Shown here piece after piece: positions 48,437 through 51,915 of a stretch of DNA of 51,915 nucleotides. The stretch is from positions 72,501 to 124,415 of the forward strand of contig WBZZ01002058.1 of NCBI GenBank assembly GCA_019918135.1. Reading direction: 5' to 3'. Position numbers and translations under genes: made by a program. This DNA comes from Paulinella micropora. Taxonomy: Eukaryota > Cercozoa > Imbricatea > Euglyphida > Paulinellidae. How positions within the stretch are numbered: position 1 is the first letter of the stretch; each line of letters begins with the position of its first letter. The notes beneath the pieces were generated by a model. The model ran no database searches, was not told the origin of the DNA, and saw nothing but the letters and a program-made list of their open reading frames with translations.

Positions 48437-49203
48437 GGGTGATTTCTTTCTGCTTTGCCACACAGGCAACAGAGTGAATTTTCACTGACCTGTCTCACAC
48501 GGGGACGTCAGACGAAAACAAATACTCCAACACAGCTCCCTCATAACTCTTTCACAAAACAAATAATTTGATTGGTCTCAAGCAGGTGTCTCGTACCCTC
48601 TAGCCCAATCAGTATCTGTGTGCTCACAAGGAGACATCAGATACAAACTCTCTGTCGTTCTTGCTGTTCTCACACAGAGACCAAGAAGAAGGAGGTGGAC
48701 AGAAGAGTGAAGGAACACACACAAAACACAAACAAGCATAGGGACAGGAGCACAACACTTTACCCTTCTAGTTTGTGCATTTATCTGCATTATCTCACAC
48801 ATACGTCAGAGTATTTTTGCAAATCTCTGATCGTTTTCTAAAGGTAGGTCTGAGAACCTATCCGACCGACTGTCGACTTCTCAAGGAGAGCTTTTCTAGC
48901 TTCTCTATTACTATCTGTGTGTAGGTCCAAGTGCCTCATACTAGATACAATATAGAAAAGAAGGAGGAGAAAGTAATCTGAGTAAGGAGAACAAGAAATC
49001 GAAGAAAGTCTCAAAGACTATTTTTCTCAAACAAAAACAAACATACAAACAGTGTTTCATAGAGGACAGGGAATCTTATCCTACCCTCTCTATTAGTTTC
49101 TCTCTTCACTAGTCAATCGACTGAAGGAGGAACAGAACACAAACGAACAAAAACCAAACATAGGAGCTGACACTGTCCTCCTGTTGATCACTACTACGAC
49201 ATC
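48437..49203 (+). other. G3 leader, untranslated
   Basis: Inverted counterpart of 46,992-47,759. No conserved ORF. Confidence 0.7.
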
Positions 49204-51485
49204 ATGTCGACAGAGACCGCCGAAGTGAGTGAATTCTCGGAGGCAGATCAAAGAAGAGAAGAAGAAGAAGCAGGAGGAGGAGGAGGAAGAGGATTGAATG
49301 AAGGAGGAGGAGGAGGATTGAATGAAGGAGGAGGAGGAGATGAAGGAGTAGGAGGAGGAGTAGAAGAGGGCTGGGATGATGAAGGAAGATATGGAGGAGA
49401 CGAAGATGAAGGAGGATTTGAACAAGAAGAGACGGGAGGAGGAGGAGCATATGGTAATCCCTTACCACCTGCCTACACGGGAGGAGGAGGACGAAAAATG
49501 ATCGACTTGATTCATAGTGATGGAGAGGAGATCACAGTGGAGGAACAACAGTGGGTGCAAGACCACTATGACCTCACTAAAGAAGAGTTTGATAACAAGA
49601 TGGGGGAGAGAAGGACACCTATGTGTGGATCCCTCAGGATCAAAGAAGAGAGAAAAGTCGTGCTAAAAAGGATGTCTATATCCTATTATCAAACACAGCA
49701 CAGCTCCTCGGCAAACTGGTCTCTGATCCAGAAGAGAGAAAGAAGATACAGCATATCAAGTTTGGGGACACACACACCCACCTTGAATTACTCGATGCTA
49801 TCTTTGGGGTGTACACTCAAACCCTGATTTGGGAACGTACATACGGCCCACGATGTGAGGGTTACCTCCAGTACACAAACCCAAGAGCAACGGCCAGATT
49901 CCTCGCGACTGGTCAGGAGGCAGTCGATGTAACAAAAATGAAGACCAATCTGGGTTCGAAAAACTCGAGTGGCATATTTCATTTTTTTACGATGGAAATG
50001 AAGGCCTTGGAGGAGGGGAAGGCAGAGATGGAAAAAAGCATTAAGGCAGCAGGAGAAACTCATCCTGTGATTGATGAGTTAGAGAAGACCGACAGAGTTC
50101 TGACCAAGATCAGACTGTTGATGGGTGCGTTACTGCACAAGGAGGCATGGAAGAGATGGATTCCTACCAAGGATCACTCTGTCCTTAAATCACTTAGTAA
50201 CGCACCACCGGTCGCCAACAAAGCAGGTGTTGACCAATATGTGGAGAAATATAATTTTCTCAGATCTGCTTCTGAATTGGTGGCCTTTATCACTCATGCT
50301 CAAAAGCTGGTGATATCTGAGAAGAAGAAGGCGAAAGAGAATGAGGAGTTCGAGAAGACGATGAGACTGGAAAGAATGAAAGCAAAAGTGAGTGGTGCAA
50401 AGACACACCCTCCGACATATTTGACCCCACCAGCTCCTGCCCCACCAGCCCCTGCACCCTCGGGCTCAACTACGGTGGTGGTCACAAACACGGAGAAGAA
50501 GGACAGACAGAACATCATAAATGCCTTCAAGGGGAAGAAAGGAGGAGTGGCAAGTCTCATGCTATATGCCAAGACGAGCTCAGACAAAGACTCTGATGCT
50601 TCGCTTTTGAGCAAGCTCAAAGAGATCAATGCCTGCATGAAGGCTTTTCCTTGCGACGAAACGCAGGAATACGAGGCCCTTGTTACTGTTTTTGACCAAT
50701 CTCTAGTCTCGGAGGGATTTGATCTGACACAGTACAAGTTTTTGAGAAAGAAGGAGGAGATTAAGAGAAACAATGCAACAGGCCTAGACGCTCAGTGTGA
50801 ACTGGCGGTGGCCACACTCATTTCATATTTTCAATCTCATGGATACCAGCATCTCTGCACTGGTACTCTCATAGGATTTGAAATCTTTGAGACAGTGGCG
50901 ATGAGTTTGAGGAGTGCTGTTGGCTTGGCGGCGACCCTTACGGAGGTAGTTTCCTCCTATGGGCTATTCTATGGCCGCAAGTCGATCATCCTCTATTTCT
51001 TTTCGGCGTTACACACAGTTAACCCGAGTAAGCTTACTCAGCTCATACAACAATGCTCGACGTTTAGCTCAGTGAAGTCCAAGAACTTCCTCGAGACACA
51101 CGTGTTCGAAAATACGGTTCAAAGCGTTGCTCCGTCAGCACTGTTTCAAGAAGTGATGAGTGCATGCTCAAACATGGACTCGCTCACGGAGGCACATACG
51201 GCACAGGCAGGCGGTGTACCTGTTGGCGCACAAGCCACGTACACAAACAGAGTTGCCGGTTGGAAGAGACAGAGAGAGCCAGACCTGAAGACCGCATGTT
51301 GGAGGTGGTTCGCGGGCTTGCAGTGTAAGGCACAGATGGAGAACAGAGACTGCTCTTTCAATCATGATAGGCAGAACCCAACAGCAAGGGCAAATTTTCT
51401 GAGCAGGACGGAAGGCAAGGAACCGGGCCTTTTCAATATGCTTCAGATTGCCGCTGTGAACGAAGGTTGGTATGCCAATATGTGA
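49204..51485 (+). pseudogene. gag: G3 Gag with CCCH finger, two frame breaks
   Basis: ATG 49,204 (MSTETAEVSEFSEADQRREE) opens a Gly/Glu-rich N-terminus with repeated G-G-G-G-L-N-E words. The frame breaks near 49,610 relative to G2. Sense then runs unbroken from about 49,623 to 51,485 (620 codons): coiled coil, Pro/Ala linker (P-A-P-P-A-P-A-P), a capsid-like helical domain and the CCCH finger C-W-R-W-F-A-G-L-Q-C with C-S-F-N-H (about 51,297-51,366). A two-base loss near 51,480 (CAATATGTG versus CAATCAGCGTG in G2) ends the ORF early. The E-rich tail continues in another frame to about 51,870. Confidence 0.8.
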
Positions 51486-51915
51486 TGATGAGGAGTTACG
51501 AGAGGCAATCATTACCTACATGAAGAGGATGAAGGAGAAGAAGGAGGAAAGGGAGAGACAAAAGAACTTAAAGGCCTCTCAAAGAGGACGAGAAGGAGGA
51601 GCAGGAGCAGGAGGACGAGGAGGAGGAGGAGGAGGAGGACGAGGAACATGGAGAGGAGCCTCGAGGTGGCAGGGAACCCCTCAGAGAGGAAGAGGAGGAG
51701 GTCGGGGATATACCCCTTATGGAGGGAGAGCTGTTCGAGCTCCAGCCCCCCCACCCAGAGGAGGAGGAGGCTCGTGGGCAAGCTCCAACCCGAATTTCGG
51801 TCGAGCTCAGGCCTACAACACTGCTCGGAGACCGATACGTCATCCTACCCGGACACTACTCAAGGTAATCGTTTCGAGGTGGTGGAATGACTGGAGGGGG
51901 AAGAAGAGAGGAAGG

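Larger units (their letters stand above)
48184..51915 (+). mobile_element. gypsy element G3, same family as G2, runs off window
   Basis: 5' LTR, primer-binding site, leader and gag are near-copies of those of G2 in opposite orientation. pol lies beyond the window end. The target duplication cannot be tested because the 3' end is absent. Confidence 0.9.

Noticed and set aside
1..51915. CRISPR array, prokaryotic operon, rRNA or riboswitch
   Set aside because: The direct repeats seen are microsatellites, LTRs, SINEs or the 20-bp palindromes. None has unique spacers of constant length with cas genes, and splice signals and retroelements mark the DNA as eukaryotic.

Overview
The window looks like a stretch of nuclear chromosome from a transposon-rich eukaryote, most likely a protist. 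The signs are a spliced gene with GT...AG introns and an ATTAAA signal, Ty3/gypsy and Ty1/copia LTR retrotransposons, a tRNA-derived SINE with an (ATT)n tail, and a resident DNA virus of polinton-like type. Nothing lets me name the species.

1-10,456: an AT-rich endogenous polinton-like virus. Plus-strand genes (428-4,910) are small ORFs, a HIRAN-domain gene, a protein-primed family B DNA polymerase and two small genes sharing an ExoX-C-terminal-like module. Minus-strand genes (4,957-10,456) are a GIY-YIG endonuclease, a fibre-like protein, the double-jelly-roll major capsid protein, a penton-like minor capsid protein, an adenain-type maturation protease and a truncated helical ORF. No packaging ATPase or integrase is visible. 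Three minus-strand genes carry single in-frame stop codons and most others carry frameshifts, so the copy is a decaying or badly polished provirus. It stops abruptly at about 10,456.

10,457-16,334: a GC-richer host locus with a multi-exon gene for a zinc-ribbon protein (exons scattered from 10,989 to 15,843). Its introns are filled by (CT)n tracts, a 4-copy SINE array and clusters of a 13-bp palindrome (about GTGAYAWWATCAC) at a regular 20-bp period. A second SINE array (16,335-17,603) follows.

17,604-35,925: a 5'-truncated, frame-broken gypsy element (element G1, plus strand) with retropepsin, a very long unrecognised spacer, RT, RNase H, integrase and a GPY-type C-terminus. It is split by a young, nearly intact copia element (C1, minus strand, 23,457-31,863; LTRs differ at 3 substitutions and 1 indel). 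C1 carries a MYND zinc finger upstream of its protease.

36,551-51,915: a foldback MITE with TA target duplication is split by a complete 11.2-kb gypsy element (G2, minus strand, 36,792-48,018; 239-bp LTRs, TSD ATGT, PBS and PPT visible). G2 has its own SINE insertion and an extra 3' ORF. A second copy of the same family (G3, plus strand) begins at 48,184, head to head and 165 bp away, and runs off the window.

The order of events can be partly read: the MITE came before G2, G2 before the SINE inside it, and G1 before C1. Frameshifts next to homopolymer runs occur in viral, host and retroelement genes alike, so some may be consensus errors rather than decay.
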